A stretch of 64,000 bases of DNA from Brachybacterium fresconis (GTDB taxonomy: Bacteria > Actinomycetota > Actinomycetes > Actinomycetales > Dermabacteraceae): positions 2,480,001-2,544,000 of the forward strand of contig NZ_JAGIOC010000001.1 of assembly GCF_017876515.1 (NCBI RefSeq), in the 5' to 3' direction. Positions 9,094-17,764 of this stretch are shown here, one piece after another; position 1 is the first letter of the stretch; each line of letters starts with the position of its first letter. Made by a program: the position numbers and the translations under genes. The notes below the pieces were generated by a model. It saw only the letters and a list, made by a program, of their open reading frames with translations, had not been told where the DNA came from and did not search any database.

Positions 9094-10336
9094 TGGACCG
9101 GCCCACGATCAGCGACTGCATGGTGTCGGTGCCCTCGTAGGTGTGCAGGGCCTCGAGGTCGCTGCGGTGACGCACCACCCGGTTCTCCAGCAGGATCCCG
9201 GAGCCGCCGAGCATGTCCCGGGCGTCGGAGGCGATCTCGCGGGCGGCGCGGGTGTTGTGCACCTTTGCCAGCGACGCCTGCTCGGGGCGGATGGTGCCGA
9301 CGGCCTCGAGCTCCGCGATCCGCATGCAGTACAGCTGCATGGAGGTCAGCGTCTGCGCCATGGTGGCCAGCCGCACCTGGACGTGCTGGGCCTTCGCCAG
9401 CGGACGCCCGAACTGGATGCGCTTCTGGGCGTGCTCGAGCGCCGCCTCGTAGCAGGCGATCGCGTGGCCGAGGGCGCCCCAGGCCACGCCGGCGCGGGTC
9501 GCGAAGAGGACCTTCGAGGTGTCCTTGAAGGAGCGGGCGCCGGGCAGGCGGGCATCGAGCGGGATCCGCACGTCGCTCAGCGTGATGTGGGCCTGATCGA
9601 TGGCGCGCAGAGCGACCTTGCCGCGGATCACCTCGGCCTCGTAGCCGGGCAGCGACTGGTCGACGAGGAACCCGCTGACCTGGCCGTCCAGCTCCGGCTG
9701 GGACTCGTCCTCGACCCGCGCCCACACCACGGTGAGATCGCAGTCCGCCCCGTTGCCGATCCAGCGCTTCTCGCCGGTCAGCACCCAGGAGTCCCCGTCG
9801 CGCCGCGCCACCGTCTCCAGAGAGACGGAGTCGGAGCCGTGGTCGGGCTCGGTGAGGGCGAAGCCGGCGTGCTCGCGGCCGGTCACCAGCGACTCGGCCC
9901 AGCGCTGCTTCTGCTCCTGCGAGCCCAGCAGCATGATCGAGCGCAGGGCGAGCCCGCCCTGGACGCCGACCATGGTGCCCACGGACCCGTCGATCCGCGA
10001 GAGCTCCATGTTCACCAGGCCCGTCCCCAGCGGGGTGAGGGTGCGGTGGCCGGGCACGTCCAGCCCGTCGGTGAGCAGGTCGAGCTCGCCGAGGCGTCCG
10101 ATCAGATCCTTCGGGTACTCCCCGCGCTCCCAGCAGTCGTTGATCCGTGGCAGCACCTCGTCGGCCAGGGAACGGGCGGCGACCCAGGCTGCGAGGTCCT
10201 CCCCCGCCACGTCCTGGAACAGGGCGAAGTGGTCGGCCGCCGCGGGCAGCAGCGCCGCGGGCGTCGCGGCGCAGGCGTCGGGTGCGGAGACGACGGCGCG
10301 CTCGGTCGCGACGGAGTCAGAGGTGGTGGTGGTCAT
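9068..10336 (-). CDS. Acyl-CoA dehydrogenase, glutaryl-CoA dehydrogenase-like
   Basis: 422 residues with the full ACAD fold. FALTEPDHGSDSVSLET and GEKRWIGNGADCD are the FAD/substrate segments. The C-terminal HTYEGTDTMQSLIVGRSITG has the catalytic Glu in YEGT, and this tail resembles GcdH more than short-chain ACADs. It oxidises an acyl-CoA thioester with FAD; GcdH itself also decarboxylates. Co-transcribed behind the thiolase gene with a TGATG overlap at 10336-10338. The substrate could be glutaryl-CoA or another dicarboxylic or branched acyl-CoA. Confidence 0.82.
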   Translation of the reverse strand: MTTTTSDSVATERAVVSAPDACAATPAALLPAAADHFALFQDVAGEDLAAWVAARSLADEVLPRINDCWERGEYPKDLIGRLGELDLLTDGLDVPGHRTLTPLGTGLVNMELSRIDGSVGTMVGVQGGLALRSIMLLGSQEQKQRWAESLVTGREHAGFALTEPDHGSDSVSLETVARRDGDSWVLTGEKRWIGNGADCDLTVVWARVEDESQPELDGQVSGFLVDQSLPGYEAEVIRGKVALRAIDQAHITLSDVRIPLDARLPGARSFKDTSKVLFATRAGVAWGALGHAIACYEAALEHAQKRIQFGRPLAKAQHVQVRLATMAQTLTSMQLYCMRIAELEAVGTIRPEQASLAKVHNTRAAREIASDARDMLGGSGILLENRVVRHRSDLEALHTYEGTDTMQSLIVGRSITGVSAFA

Positions 10337-11553
10337 CAGGACATCCTTTCGATGATGAGGGCCATGCCCTGGCCGCCGCCGACGCAGAGCGTGGCCAGGC
10401 CGAACCGGCCCTCGCGCTCCTGCAGGCCGTGCAGCAGGGTGGTGGTCATGCGGGCGCCGGTCTGGCCCCAGGGGTGGCCGAGCGCGATCGCGCCGCCGTG
10501 GACGTTGAGCGTGTCGTGGTCGATGCCGAGGTCCTCGGCCGCGGGGATCACCTGGGCGGCGAAGGCCTCGTTGAGCTCGACGAGGTCGATGTCGTCGATG
10601 CTCATGTCGGCGCTGGCCAGGGCGCGGCGGGTGGACTCGACCGGTCCCAGGCCCATGATCTCGGGGCTGAGGCCGGAGACGCCGGTGGCGACGATGCGGG
10701 CCAGCGGCGTGATGCCGAGCTCGGCGGCGTAGTCGGCCTCCATCACCACCAAGGCGGCGGCGCCGTCGTTCAGCGGGCAGCAGTTGCCGGCGGTGACGGT
10801 GCCCTCGGGCCGGAACACGGGCTCCAGGGTGCCGACGGACTCGGCGGTGACCCCGGCGCGCGGGGAGTCGTCGGCGCTGACCACGCTGCCGTCGGGCAGG
10901 GTGACGGGGGTGATGTCGCGGTCGAAGAAGCCCGAGGCGATGGCCGCCTCGGCGCGGTTCTGGGAGCGCACGGCGAAGGCGTCCTGCGCCTGGCGGCTGA
11001 TGCCGCGCAGTTCGGCGACGTTCTCCGCGGTCTGGCCCATGGCGATGTAGGCGTCCGGCAGCTCGCCGTCCTCGCGCGGGTCGTGCCAGGGCGCGGGGAT
11101 CTCGCGGGAGGCGCGCTGCTCGGTCCGCTCCCAGGCCTGCTGGAACAGCGGGTCGCGGGTGTCCTCGTCCACGAGCTTTCCGGAGCTCATCGAGATCGAC
11201 TCGACGCCGGCCGAGACCACGGCGCGGGCCTCGCCGGAGCGGATCGCGTGGAAGGCGGCGCGGGTGGTCTGGACCGAGGAGGCGCAGAAGCGGGTGACGG
11301 TCGCGCCGGGCACGGTGTCCAGCCCCAGTCGCACGCCGACCGTGCGGGCGAGGTTGCCGCCCTGGTACCCCTCGGGGATGGCGCAGCCCAGCTGCAGGTC
11401 GTCGATCGTGGTGGGGTCGAGCTGCGGGACGGAGTCCAGGGCGGCGCGGATCATCTGGGCGGCGAGGTCGTCGGGGCGGACGTCCTTGAGCGATCCCTTG
11501 CGGGCGCGGCCGATGGGTGAGCGGTGGGCGGCGACGATGACGGCCTCAGGCAC
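10336..11553 (-). CDS. Thiolase (acetyl-CoA C-acyltransferase)
   Basis: 405 residues. The acyl-accepting cysteine is Cys90 in VTRFCASSVQTT. The other catalytic parts are NEAFAAQ, GGAIALGHPWGQTGAR (His) and the C-terminal CVGGGQGMALI (second Cys). HPWGQTGAR is the variant seen in long-chain FadA-type thiolases rather than the GASGAR of acetoacetyl-CoA thiolases. It cleaves 3-ketoacyl-CoA with CoA. The GTG start is preceded by GAAGGAG. The divergent CoA-transferase genes suggest 3-ketoacid or ketone-body use. Confidence 0.85.
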   Translation of the reverse strand: MPEAVIVAAHRSPIGRARKGSLKDVRPDDLAAQMIRAALDSVPQLDPTTIDDLQLGCAIPEGYQGGNLARTVGVRLGLDTVPGATVTRFCASSVQTTRAAFHAIRSGEARAVVSAGVESISMSSGKLVDEDTRDPLFQQAWERTEQRASREIPAPWHDPREDGELPDAYIAMGQTAENVAELRGISRQAQDAFAVRSQNRAEAAIASGFFDRDITPVTLPDGSVVSADDSPRAGVTAESVGTLEPVFRPEGTVTAGNCCPLNDGAAALVVMEADYAAELGITPLARIVATGVSGLSPEIMGLGPVESTRRALASADMSIDDIDLVELNEAFAAQVIPAAEDLGIDHDTLNVHGGAIALGHPWGQTGARMTTTLLHGLQEREGRFGLATLCVGGGQGMALIIERMS

Positions 11554-11881
11554 GGAGATCTCCTTCGATGACGGTATCCGTGGGCGGGGTCGCGGCGACG
11601 GCGGGGCCGAACGCGACGACCGACTTTACCGATACTAAGCGTCCTATGTACTTCGGGGGAAGTCCACGCACAGCGATCCTCCCCTGTGACCGACGCCACG
11701 CCGTACTCTGGGCGCTGAGACCCCCGGAGCTCCGCGGGCGGTGCCGGACGAGGACGAGGACGTCCTCGCGGTCACGCCGACGGGCGGGCAGCTCTCCCGG
11801 CGAGACCTCTCGCCCCACCACGACCACCACGACCACCACGACCACCACGACCACCACGATCGGATCCAGGAGGACCCCACG
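11554..11881. other. Divergent regulatory region between thiolase and CoA-transferase genes
   Basis: 328 nt without a supported gene. It holds the ribosome sites of both genes and ATACTA (TAGTAT on the minus strand, 11632-11637), a possible thiolase -10 inside TTTACCGATACTAAG, which could also be a repressor site. It also holds a 9-bp tandem repeat at 11816-11859. I could not assign a convincing -35 to either side. Confidence 0.5.
11816..11859 (+). repeat. 9-bp tandem repeat CGACCACCA
   Basis: Four perfect copies (11821-11856) with partial flanks, inside the leader of the CoA-transferase operon, 22 nt before its ATG. The repeat would encode His-His-Asp units in frame with the gene, but the ribosome site lies after it, so it is probably untranslated leader. 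Confidence 0.85.
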
Positions 11882-12670
11882 ATGAGCATGGACAAGACGG
11901 TCGCCACCGCGGCCGAGGCCGTGGCCGACGTCCCCGACGGCGCCACCCTCGCCGTCGGCGGCTTCGGACTCTCCGGCAACCCCATCCAGCTGCTGGAAGC
12001 ACTCCTGGAGCAGGGAGCCGGCTCCCTCTCCGTGGTCTCCAACAACTGCGGCGTCGACGACTGGGGGCTCGGCCTGCTGCTGGGCGCCCGGCGCATCGTC
12101 AAGATGACCTCGTCGTACGTCGGCGAGAACAAGGAGTTCGCCCGCCAGTACCTCGAGGGCGAGCTCGAGGTCGAGCTGGTCCCCCAGGGCACGCTGGCCG
12201 AGAAGCTGCGCGCGGGCGGCTCCGGCATCCCCGCCTTCTACACCCGCTCCGGGGCGGGCACGCAGATCGCCGAGGGCGGGCTGCCGATGATGTACGACGG
12301 CCAGGGCGGGATCGCGAAGTCCTCCCCGCCCAAGGACGTGCGGGTCTTCTCCCTCGGCGACAAGGACCCGCTGGAGTACGTGCTCGAGGAGTCGATCGTC
12401 ACCGACTACGCCCTGGTCCATGCCCTGCGCGGCGACCGCCACGGCAACCTCGTGTTCAACAAGGCGACCCGGCAGTTCTCCCCGCCCGCCGCCATGGCCG
12501 GACGCATCTGCATCGCGCAGGTCGAGGAGCTCGTCGAACCCGGGGAGATCGACCCCGACGCCGTGCACCTGCCCGGGGTGTTCGTCCACCGCGTGGTGGA
12601 GGTCGGGACGAATATCGAGAAGCGGATCGAGAAGCGCACGGTGCGCGCCACGGAGGGAGCGGACTCATGA
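11882..12670 (+). CDS. 3-oxoacid CoA-transferase subunit A
   Basis: 262 residues. It has the CoA-transferase family I alpha-subunit pattern [10 protein letters not shown] near residue 24, [12 protein letters not shown], and [10 protein letters not shown]. With subunit B it moves CoA from succinyl-CoA to a 3-oxoacid such as acetoacetate or 3-oxoadipate. The start at 11882 is chosen for the AGGAGG site about 9 nt upstream. The frame stays open further up through a His/Asp-rich repeat that I regard as non-coding. Stop and next start overlap (ATGA, 12667-12670), so the subunits are made in step. Confidence 0.87.
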   Translation: MSMDKTVATAAEAVADVPDGATLAVGGFGLSGNPIQLLEALLEQGAGSLSVVSNNCGVDDWGLGLLLGARRIVKMTSSYVGENKEFARQYLEGELEVELVPQGTLAEKLRAGGSGIPAFYTRSGAGTQIAEGGLPMMYDGQGGIAKSSPPKDVRVFSLGDKDPLEYVLEESIVTDYALVHALRGDRHGNLVFNKATRQFSPPAAMAGRICIAQVEELVEPGEIDPDAVHLPGVFVHRVVEVGTNIEKRIEKRTVRATEGADS

Positions 12671-13371
12671 GCCAGGACGCACAGGACCCGCAGGCCCGGG
12701 AGGATCAGCAGGCGCCGCAGATCGGCTGGGATCGCGACCGGATGGCCGCGCGCGCCGCGCAGGATCTGCCCGACGGGGCCTACGTCAATCTCGGCATCGG
12801 CATGCCCACGCTGATCCCGAACCACATCCCGGCCGGTCGCAGCGTGGTGCTGCAGTCCGAGAACGGGATCCTCGGGGTGGGTCCCTACCCCGACGAGGAG
12901 CACGTCGATCCCGACCTCATCAACGCCGGCAAGGAGACGGTCACGGTGCTGCCGGGGGCGAGCTTCTTCGACTCCGCGACCAGCTTCGGGATCATCCGCG
13001 GCGGCAAGCTCGACGTCGCCGTGCTCGGCGGCATGCAGGTCTCCGCCCGGGGCGATCTCGCCAACTGGATGGTGCCCGGCAAGATGGTCAAGGGCATGGG
13101 CGGCGCGATGGACCTGGTCCACGGCGCGAAGCATGTGATCGTGCTGATGCAGCACACCTCCCGCGACGGGGCGCCGAAGATCCTGTCGGAGTGCACCCTG
13201 CCGCTGACCGGCAAGAACGTGGTGAACCGAATCATCACCGACCTCGCGGTGATCGACGTGGCCGGCACGCCGGAGCAGCCGCGCCTGGTGCTGGTCGAGA
13301 CCGCGCCGGGCGTCAGCGCCGAGCAGGTGCGGGAGGCCACCGGCGTCGAGCTGGGCGAGCCGGAGGAGTGA
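12667..13371 (+). CDS. 3-oxoacid CoA-transferase subunit B
   Basis: 234 residues. The catalytic glutamate lies in [14 protein letters not shown] (SENG motif), which carries CoA as a glutamyl thioester. [14 protein letters not shown] and [15 protein letters not shown] are the other beta-subunit marks. Translationally coupled to subunit A. With the divergent thiolase this makes a pair able to turn a 3-oxoacid into acetyl-CoA. The N-terminal 25 residues are polar and extra relative to the fold. Ketone body or 3-oxoadipate use cannot be separated by sequence. Confidence 0.87.
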   Translation: MSQDAQDPQAREDQQAPQIGWDRDRMAARAAQDLPDGAYVNLGIGMPTLIPNHIPAGRSVVLQSENGILGVGPYPDEEHVDPDLINAGKETVTVLPGASFFDSATSFGIIRGGKLDVAVLGGMQVSARGDLANWMVPGKMVKGMGGAMDLVHGAKHVIVLMQHTSRDGAPKILSECTLPLTGKNVVNRIITDLAVIDVAGTPEQPRLVLVETAPGVSAEQVREATGVELGEPEE

Positions 13372-13380
13372 GCCGGGCGG

Positions 13381-13408
13381 CCCCGCGCGCCGATCTCAGC
13401 GCGCGGGG
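13381..13408. terminator. Bidirectional hairpin terminator
   Basis: CCCCGCGCGC and GCGCGCGGGG form a perfect 10-bp stem around an 8-nt loop. It lies just past the stop of CoA-transferase B and contains the stop of the convergent permease gene in its loop. There is no U-tract, as is usual in such GC-rich genomes. Confidence 0.7.
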
Positions 13409-14226
13409 CGTCGCGGGCTCAGCAGCAGCCGGGCCAGGGCGTCGATCGCGGCGCCGAGCGCTCCGATCACCAGGATCACCACCAGCATCTCGTCGTAGGC
13501 CAGGCGGTCGCGGGCGTTGAGGATCTCGTAGCCCAGGCCGCTGGTGACCCCGAGCATCTCGGCGGGCACCAGCACCACCCAGGCGATCCCGAGGGCCAGG
13601 CGCACCGATTGCAGCACCGCCGGTCGCACGGAGGGGATCACGACGGTGCGCAGGATCTCCCCGCGGCGGGCCCCCAGCGTGTGCGCGACGGCGACGAAGC
13701 GCTGATCGATCGCGGCGACCGCGGCGGCGGTCCCCAGCAGGATCGGCCAGATCGCGGCCGCGGCCACCAGGAACACCACCGGCGCGGATCCGACGCCGAG
13801 CAGCGCCACGGCCACCGGTGCCCAGGACAGCGGCGAGATCATCCGCACGAACTGCACCACCCCCGCGCTCGCCCAGCGGGTGGGCCGGTGCAGTCCGATC
13901 AGCGCGCCGAGCGGGATGCCGAGGGCGGCTGCGGCCAGGAGCCCCAGCAGGAGCCGGCCGGTGCTGGTCAGCAGGTCCTGGAGCAGGACCCCGGTGGACA
14001 GCAGGGAGGCCAGCGCCTCCGGGACCCTCCACGGGGACAGGGCGGCGAGCATCGGGCTGCCGGTGCCGCCGATAGCGGTCGCGGCCCACCAGGCGATCAG
14101 GGCGGCGGCCGCACCGACCAGTCCCCAGGCCCAGGGCGCGGCGGATCGCGCGTCCGCGGGGCGCTCGGCATCCGCCGCTCCGCCTGCCGCGTCGGCACCG
14201 GTCAGGTCCGTGGGAGCGATGCTCAT
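13396..14226 (-). CDS. ABC transporter permease, SsuC/NrtB/TauC type
   Basis: 276 residues, about six membrane segments. The conserved cytoplasmic loop is AVAHTLGARRGEILRTV. ATG 14226 overlaps the stop of the binding-protein gene (ATGA), which fixes the start; the frame runs further upstream but there lies in another gene. Last gene of the five-gene operon starting at 17717. Family members import sulfonates, nitrate, taurine or thiamine precursors. Confidence 0.85.
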   Translation of the reverse strand: MSIAPTDLTGADAAGGAADAERPADARSAAPWAWGLVGAAAALIAWWAATAIGGTGSPMLAALSPWRVPEALASLLSTGVLLQDLLTSTGRLLLGLLAAAALGIPLGALIGLHRPTRWASAGVVQFVRMISPLSWAPVAVALLGVGSAPVVFLVAAAAIWPILLGTAAAVAAIDQRFVAVAHTLGARRGEILRTVVIPSVRPAVLQSVRLALGIAWVVLVPAEMLGVTSGLGYEILNARDRLAYDEMLVVILVIGALGAAIDALARLLLSPRRPAR

Positions 14227-15380
14227 GGGTCGATCTCCTCGGGGATCTCGAGACCGGTCAAGGACGCGGGGTCCAGGCGGCGCGCGGCGTCGCGCAGCGC
14301 CGCGTCGTCGACGACCAGGCCATGGGCGTCCTCGGCGTCGAGCCGCTCGAGCGCCCCGAGCGGGGCGTCCAGCAGCGTCGTGCGCATCTCCTCGACCAGC
14401 CGGGTGGTGAAACCGGGTCGCAGCACGGGGGTGAAGTCGATGGTCTCTCCGTGCCAGGCAGGGTGCTCGACGTGGGCATGGCCGGCATCGGGTCGGTTCA
14501 GCGCGGCGGCGATCGCCGGCAGCGGCTGGGGCAGGTACCGGCCGGAGAGCTCGGCGGCGACGGCCTCGCGGTCCTCCCGGCAGTCGCGCTGGGCGCGCAC
14601 GAGGGCGTCGGCGACGGCCTGGATCTGCTCCGGGGGCCGCTGCAGCAGGCCCCCGGTCGCGACGGTCACGCAGCACGGATGGGAGCGCCACACGTCGCCC
14701 AGGAACCGTCCGATGACGCCGACGTCCTTGCCCTCCGCCATCGCGTTGAAGGGGTCCGCGACGGTGTAGCCGCCGATGGAGCCGGCATCGAGGGCGGGGA
14801 TCATGTCCGAGGGCGCCATCGGCACCAGGGTCACCTCGCCGCGATCGCGCGAGGGGGTGCGGCGCACCACCGGCGTGAGCCCCTCGGCGCGCAGCATCTG
14901 CTGGACGATGACGTTGTGGATCGAGAACCAGGCGGGGATCCCGATCGTGCGGCCGGCCAGCGCGGCGACCTCGGGCACCTCGCGGCCGAGGGTGAGCGCG
15001 GAGCCGTCCACGTGGTTCGCCCCGAGCACGCGGATGTCCGCCCCGAGGTCCAGCCGCATCTGGAGCGCCATCGGGAACAGCAGGTGGACCACGTCGACGC
15101 TGCCGCCCAGCAGGGTCTCCCCCATCGACGCCCAGGAGCGCAGGCGCACGGGCTCGGCGACTTCGATCCCCTCCTCGGCGAAGTAGCCGCGGGCGTGGGC
15201 GATCAGCAGCGGGGCGGCATCGGTGATCGGCAGGTAGGCGATCCGCAGCGGGCTGGCCGGGTCCACCTCGGCGGCCTCGCCGCGCCGGGCGCCGAGCCCC
15301 AGACCGGCCCCGGCGGCGCCGGACAGCAGCAGCGTGCCGCCGGCGCCGAGCAGGGACCGACGGCTCGGTCCCGCTCTCAC
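14223..15380 (-). CDS. ABC substrate-binding protein, SsuA/NrtA/NMT1 family (Tat-exported)
   Basis: 385 residues from GTG 15380, which overlaps the ATPase stop as GTGA; the open frame extends far upstream but only through the ATPase gene. N-terminus RAGPSRRSLLGAGGTLLL is a twin-arginine signal. The binding fold follows: LRIAYLPITDAAPLLIAHA, VDVVHLLFPMALQM, ALAGRTIGIPAWFSIH, then IGGYTVADPFNAMAEG and WRSHPCCV, which is close to NrtA/CmpA-type proteins. Possible ligands are nitrate-like anions, sulfonates or a pyrimidine; the ligand is not clear. Confidence 0.82.
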   Translation of the reverse strand: MRAGPSRRSLLGAGGTLLLSGAAGAGLGLGARRGEAAEVDPASPLRIAYLPITDAAPLLIAHARGYFAEEGIEVAEPVRLRSWASMGETLLGGSVDVVHLLFPMALQMRLDLGADIRVLGANHVDGSALTLGREVPEVAALAGRTIGIPAWFSIHNVIVQQMLRAEGLTPVVRRTPSRDRGEVTLVPMAPSDMIPALDAGSIGGYTVADPFNAMAEGKDVGVIGRFLGDVWRSHPCCVTVATGGLLQRPPEQIQAVADALVRAQRDCREDREAVAAELSGRYLPQPLPAIAAALNRPDAGHAHVEHPAWHGETIDFTPVLRPGFTTRLVEEMRTTLLDAPLGALERLDAEDAHGLVVDDAALRDAARRLDPASLTGLEIPEEIDP

Positions 15381-16087
15381 GCCGTCGCCCCGAGGGCGTC
15401 GGCGCGGTAGTGCGCCAGGATCTGCTCCCGCGTGGTGCCGTCCTCGCCCGGCCGCCACTGGGCGGTGATGCCGCGCGGCCCGTCGAGGTAGACGATGCGG
15501 TCGGCGACCACGAGCGCCTCGTCGACGTCGTGCGTGACCAGCACCGCGGAGGTCCGCACCGCGGTGAGCACCTCGCGCAGCCAGACCTGCAGGTCGGCGC
15601 GGATCGCGGGGTCGAGGGCGGAGAACGGCTCGTCGAGCAGGATCACCGGAGGGTCCACGGCGAGCGCGCGACCGAGGGCGACGCGCTGGGCCTGCCCTCC
15701 GGAGAGCTCGGCGGGCAGGGCGCGGGCGAGCTCCGCGATGCCGAGCGAGTCCAGCAGCTCGGCGACCTGCCCGGTCCCGGCGCGCCCCGTGTTCGCGGCG
15801 TAGCGGCCGCCGAGTCCGACGTTCCCGGCGACGGTCAGCCACGGGAACAGGTCCGGGGACTGCGGCACCAGGGCGGGCCGGCGGGCGTCGGCCCCGCGGT
15901 CGACGCGGCCGGCCTGCGGCTCCTCGAGGCCCGCGAGCAGACGCACCAGGGTCGACTTGCCGGCCCCGGAGGCGCCGAGCACGCAGAGGGTCTCCTGCTC
16001 GGCGACCTCGAGGTCCAGATCGCGCAGCACGGGTCCCGGCGCCCCCGGGTGCCATCGCGTCACACCCCGGAGGGCGAGGCGGGTCAT
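15377..16087 (-). CDS. ABC transporter ATP-binding protein, SsuB/NrtC/TauB type
   Basis: 236 residues. Walker A GASGAGKST near residue 39, Q-loop LVPQSPDLFPW, signature LSGGQAQR, Walker B VILLDEPFSALD and the switch His in LVTHDVDEA are all intact. It drives import through the permease encoded two genes downstream. ATG overlaps the preceding acyl-CoA dehydrogenase-like gene (16084-16087). Confidence 0.9.
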   Translation of the reverse strand: MTRLALRGVTRWHPGAPGPVLRDLDLEVAEQETLCVLGASGAGKSTLVRLLAGLEEPQAGRVDRGADARRPALVPQSPDLFPWLTVAGNVGLGGRYAANTGRAGTGQVAELLDSLGIAELARALPAELSGGQAQRVALGRALAVDPPVILLDEPFSALDPAIRADLQVWLREVLTAVRTSAVLVTHDVDEALVVADRIVYLDGPRGITAQWRPGEDGTTREQILAHYRADALGATA

Positions 16088-17163
16088 GTCCCGCTCCGGG
16101 AGTTCTCGCCCGCCCCGGCGAGGAGGTGGCGCAGGTGGATCTCGGTCGGGGACTGCACCGGCAGGAATGCCGCCTCCCGGGCGCGCCGAGAGGTGTCCGA
16201 GCCCAGCGCGTAGCCGCGCCCGCCGACCGTCTTCTGCTCCAGCCGGGTGGCACGACCGACCAGCAGGGCGGTCTCCAGGCGCACCCGGACCAGCTCATGC
16301 GGGGTGACCTCGGCGGCATCCTCCACGGCGCGGGCCAGGTCCCGACGCAGCACCTCCCAGTCCTCCTGCCCAGCACCGAACTCCTCGGCCAGGACTCGTC
16401 GGCCGACGGGATCCGCGGCGGCCCCCGCGGCATCGAGCGCCGCCCCCGCGAGGCCCAGGCACATCCCGCTCTGGAGCAGCAGGAACGCGGCGCGGGCGGC
16501 GTCGCGGAAGGCGGGCACGTCGTGGCTGAGCACGTCGTGGGCGGGCACCGCGACCTGCTCCAGGCGGAGCACGCCGGAGGCGGTGGCATCGAGCGCCGCG
16601 AGCCCAACCAGGTCCTTCACGGCGACCCCGGCCGCGTCCCGGGCGATGCGCACGATCGCGCGGCGGCCGTCCTCGAAGCGCACGGGCAGCACGATCCAGG
16701 CGCCGGGGCGCAGGTTCGAGCACCAGGGCAGGACGCCGCTCACCACGAGGGCACCGCCGGCCGAGTCCGTGGCCACCAGGGGGATCTCGCCGAGCCCGGC
16801 CTCCTCCTTGTAGGCGGGGGCCATGCCGGAGGCGAGGGCGGTGGTGCCCGCCTCGGCGCCTGCGGGGGCCTCCGCCCCGGTGACGCGGTGGTACTCGAGG
16901 GCGGAGCGGTGACCCCACAGCGAGAACGCCGTCGCGGTGCACCGTCGGGCGAGGGCGTGGATCAGCTCGACCTGGAGCGGCAACGGCGCGGAGAGCAGGC
17001 CGAGCCCGCCGAGCTCCCGCAGCGTGCCCCAGGGATCGCCGCCCTCGCGGTCCACGGCGCGGGCGCGCTCCTGAGCCGCCTCCAGGACGGGCACCGCCTC
17101 CGCGGGGAGCTCCGCGAGGCCCAGGTGCGTGCGCTCGTCGACCGCGACCGCCTCGGCCGTCAC
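16084..17163 (-). CDS. Acyl-CoA dehydrogenase-family flavoprotein
   Basis: 359 residues from GTG 17163, which overlaps the DUF4242 stop as GTGA. It has the general ACAD shape: an N-terminal helical domain, the middle LVVSGVLPWCSNLRPGAWIVLP sheet (longer than any single motif) and C-terminal helices ending QKTVGGRGYALGSDTSRRAREAAF. The YEGT-type catalytic Glu is not evident. It may therefore be a flavin monooxygenase-type member (as in DszC or SfnB, which act on sulfur compounds) rather than a CoA-ester oxidase. Its place in a sulfonate-type transport operon supports this, but only as inference. Confidence 0.72.
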   Translation of the reverse strand: MTAEAVAVDERTHLGLAELPAEAVPVLEAAQERARAVDREGGDPWGTLRELGGLGLLSAPLPLQVELIHALARRCTATAFSLWGHRSALEYHRVTGAEAPAGAEAGTTALASGMAPAYKEEAGLGEIPLVATDSAGGALVVSGVLPWCSNLRPGAWIVLPVRFEDGRRAIVRIARDAAGVAVKDLVGLAALDATASGVLRLEQVAVPAHDVLSHDVPAFRDAARAAFLLLQSGMCLGLAGAALDAAGAAADPVGRRVLAEEFGAGQEDWEVLRRDLARAVEDAAEVTPHELVRVRLETALLVGRATRLEQKTVGGRGYALGSDTSRRAREAAFLPVQSPTEIHLRHLLAGAGENSRSGT

Positions 17164-17717
17164 GAACTCTTCGCCGCGAGGTCGATCGCGCCGAGGGCCC
17201 AGATGCGGTCGATCGGGGTCTCGACGGCTTCGCGAGCGCGGACCACGGCGTCCTCGTCGGGCGCGTCGTAGAAGCACAGGCACTTGGCGGTGTCCTCGCG
17301 CACGTAGGTGCGCAGGAAGGACGTCTCGGGGACCTGCGCATACTTGGGAGCGTTGGCCTTCTTGCGCGCCAGGTACTTCTCCATGGTGATCTCGGCGGGG
17401 ATGTCCCACTCCACGAGGTACCCGGCGCCGCGGCGCAGCGCCTTGATGTCCTCGAGCTCCGCGCCCACCAGGCGCACCTCGTCGGGCCCGTCGACCGTGG
17501 TGGCCGCGTCGCCGAGAGCAGCCGCGATCGACCGGGCGGCCTGCGCGGATCCCGCCTCCACGATGGTGAACAGCCGGGAATGATCGGCGGCGACCTGGGA
17601 TTCGATGAGCTCCGCGGAGGTGGCCTCGCCGGCCGGAGCGAGCAGGGCGTCGAGTACGGCCTGGCTGCCCTCACGGGTGGCGGAGGCGGGTTCGATCTCG
17701 AGCAGGAACAGGGCCAT
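17160..17717 (-). CDS. DUF4242 protein (SCO4226-like ferredoxin fold) with extra N-terminal domain
   Basis: 185 residues, twice the usual DUF4242 length. Residues from about 100 on fit DUF4242: YLVEWDIPAEITMEKY, then SFLRTYVREDTAKCLCFYDA and IDRI at the end. SCO4226 of Streptomyces is a nickel-binding member, but family function is open. Residues 1-80 (ALFLLEIEP, RLFTIVEAGSAQAARSIAAAL) look like a second ferredoxin-like half. AAAGGTGAG precedes ATG. First gene of the operon with an ACAD homologue and a full ABC importer, downstream of a perfect palindrome (17765-17781). Confidence 0.75.
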   Translation of the reverse strand: MALFLLEIEPASATREGSQAVLDALLAPAGEATSAELIESQVAADHSRLFTIVEAGSAQAARSIAAALGDAATTVDGPDEVRLVGAELEDIKALRRGAGYLVEWDIPAEITMEKYLARKKANAPKYAQVPETSFLRTYVREDTAKCLCFYDAPDEDAVVRAREAVETPIDRIWALGAIDLAAKSS

Positions 17718-17764
17718 GTCTCACCTTTCATCGGGTGCTCCGGGGTCTCCCATCCGAAGCGGTA

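Noticed and set aside
11741-11881. His/Asp-rich N-terminal extension of CoA-transferase A
   Set aside because: A good ribosome site lies between the repeat and ATG 11882, and family members begin at about that ATG.
13600-14769. Long plus-strand frames through the ABC permease region
   Set aside because: Antisense to a well-supported membrane protein; composition is Gln/Arg/Gly-rich with no motif.
15381-16607. Apparent 794-residue fusion protein ending in the binding protein at 14223
   Set aside because: The upstream part is Pro/Arg/Ala-rich shadow sequence antisense-like to codon use; the real ATPase and ACAD genes occupy it in other frames, and GTG 15380 with GTGA overlap fits the operon.
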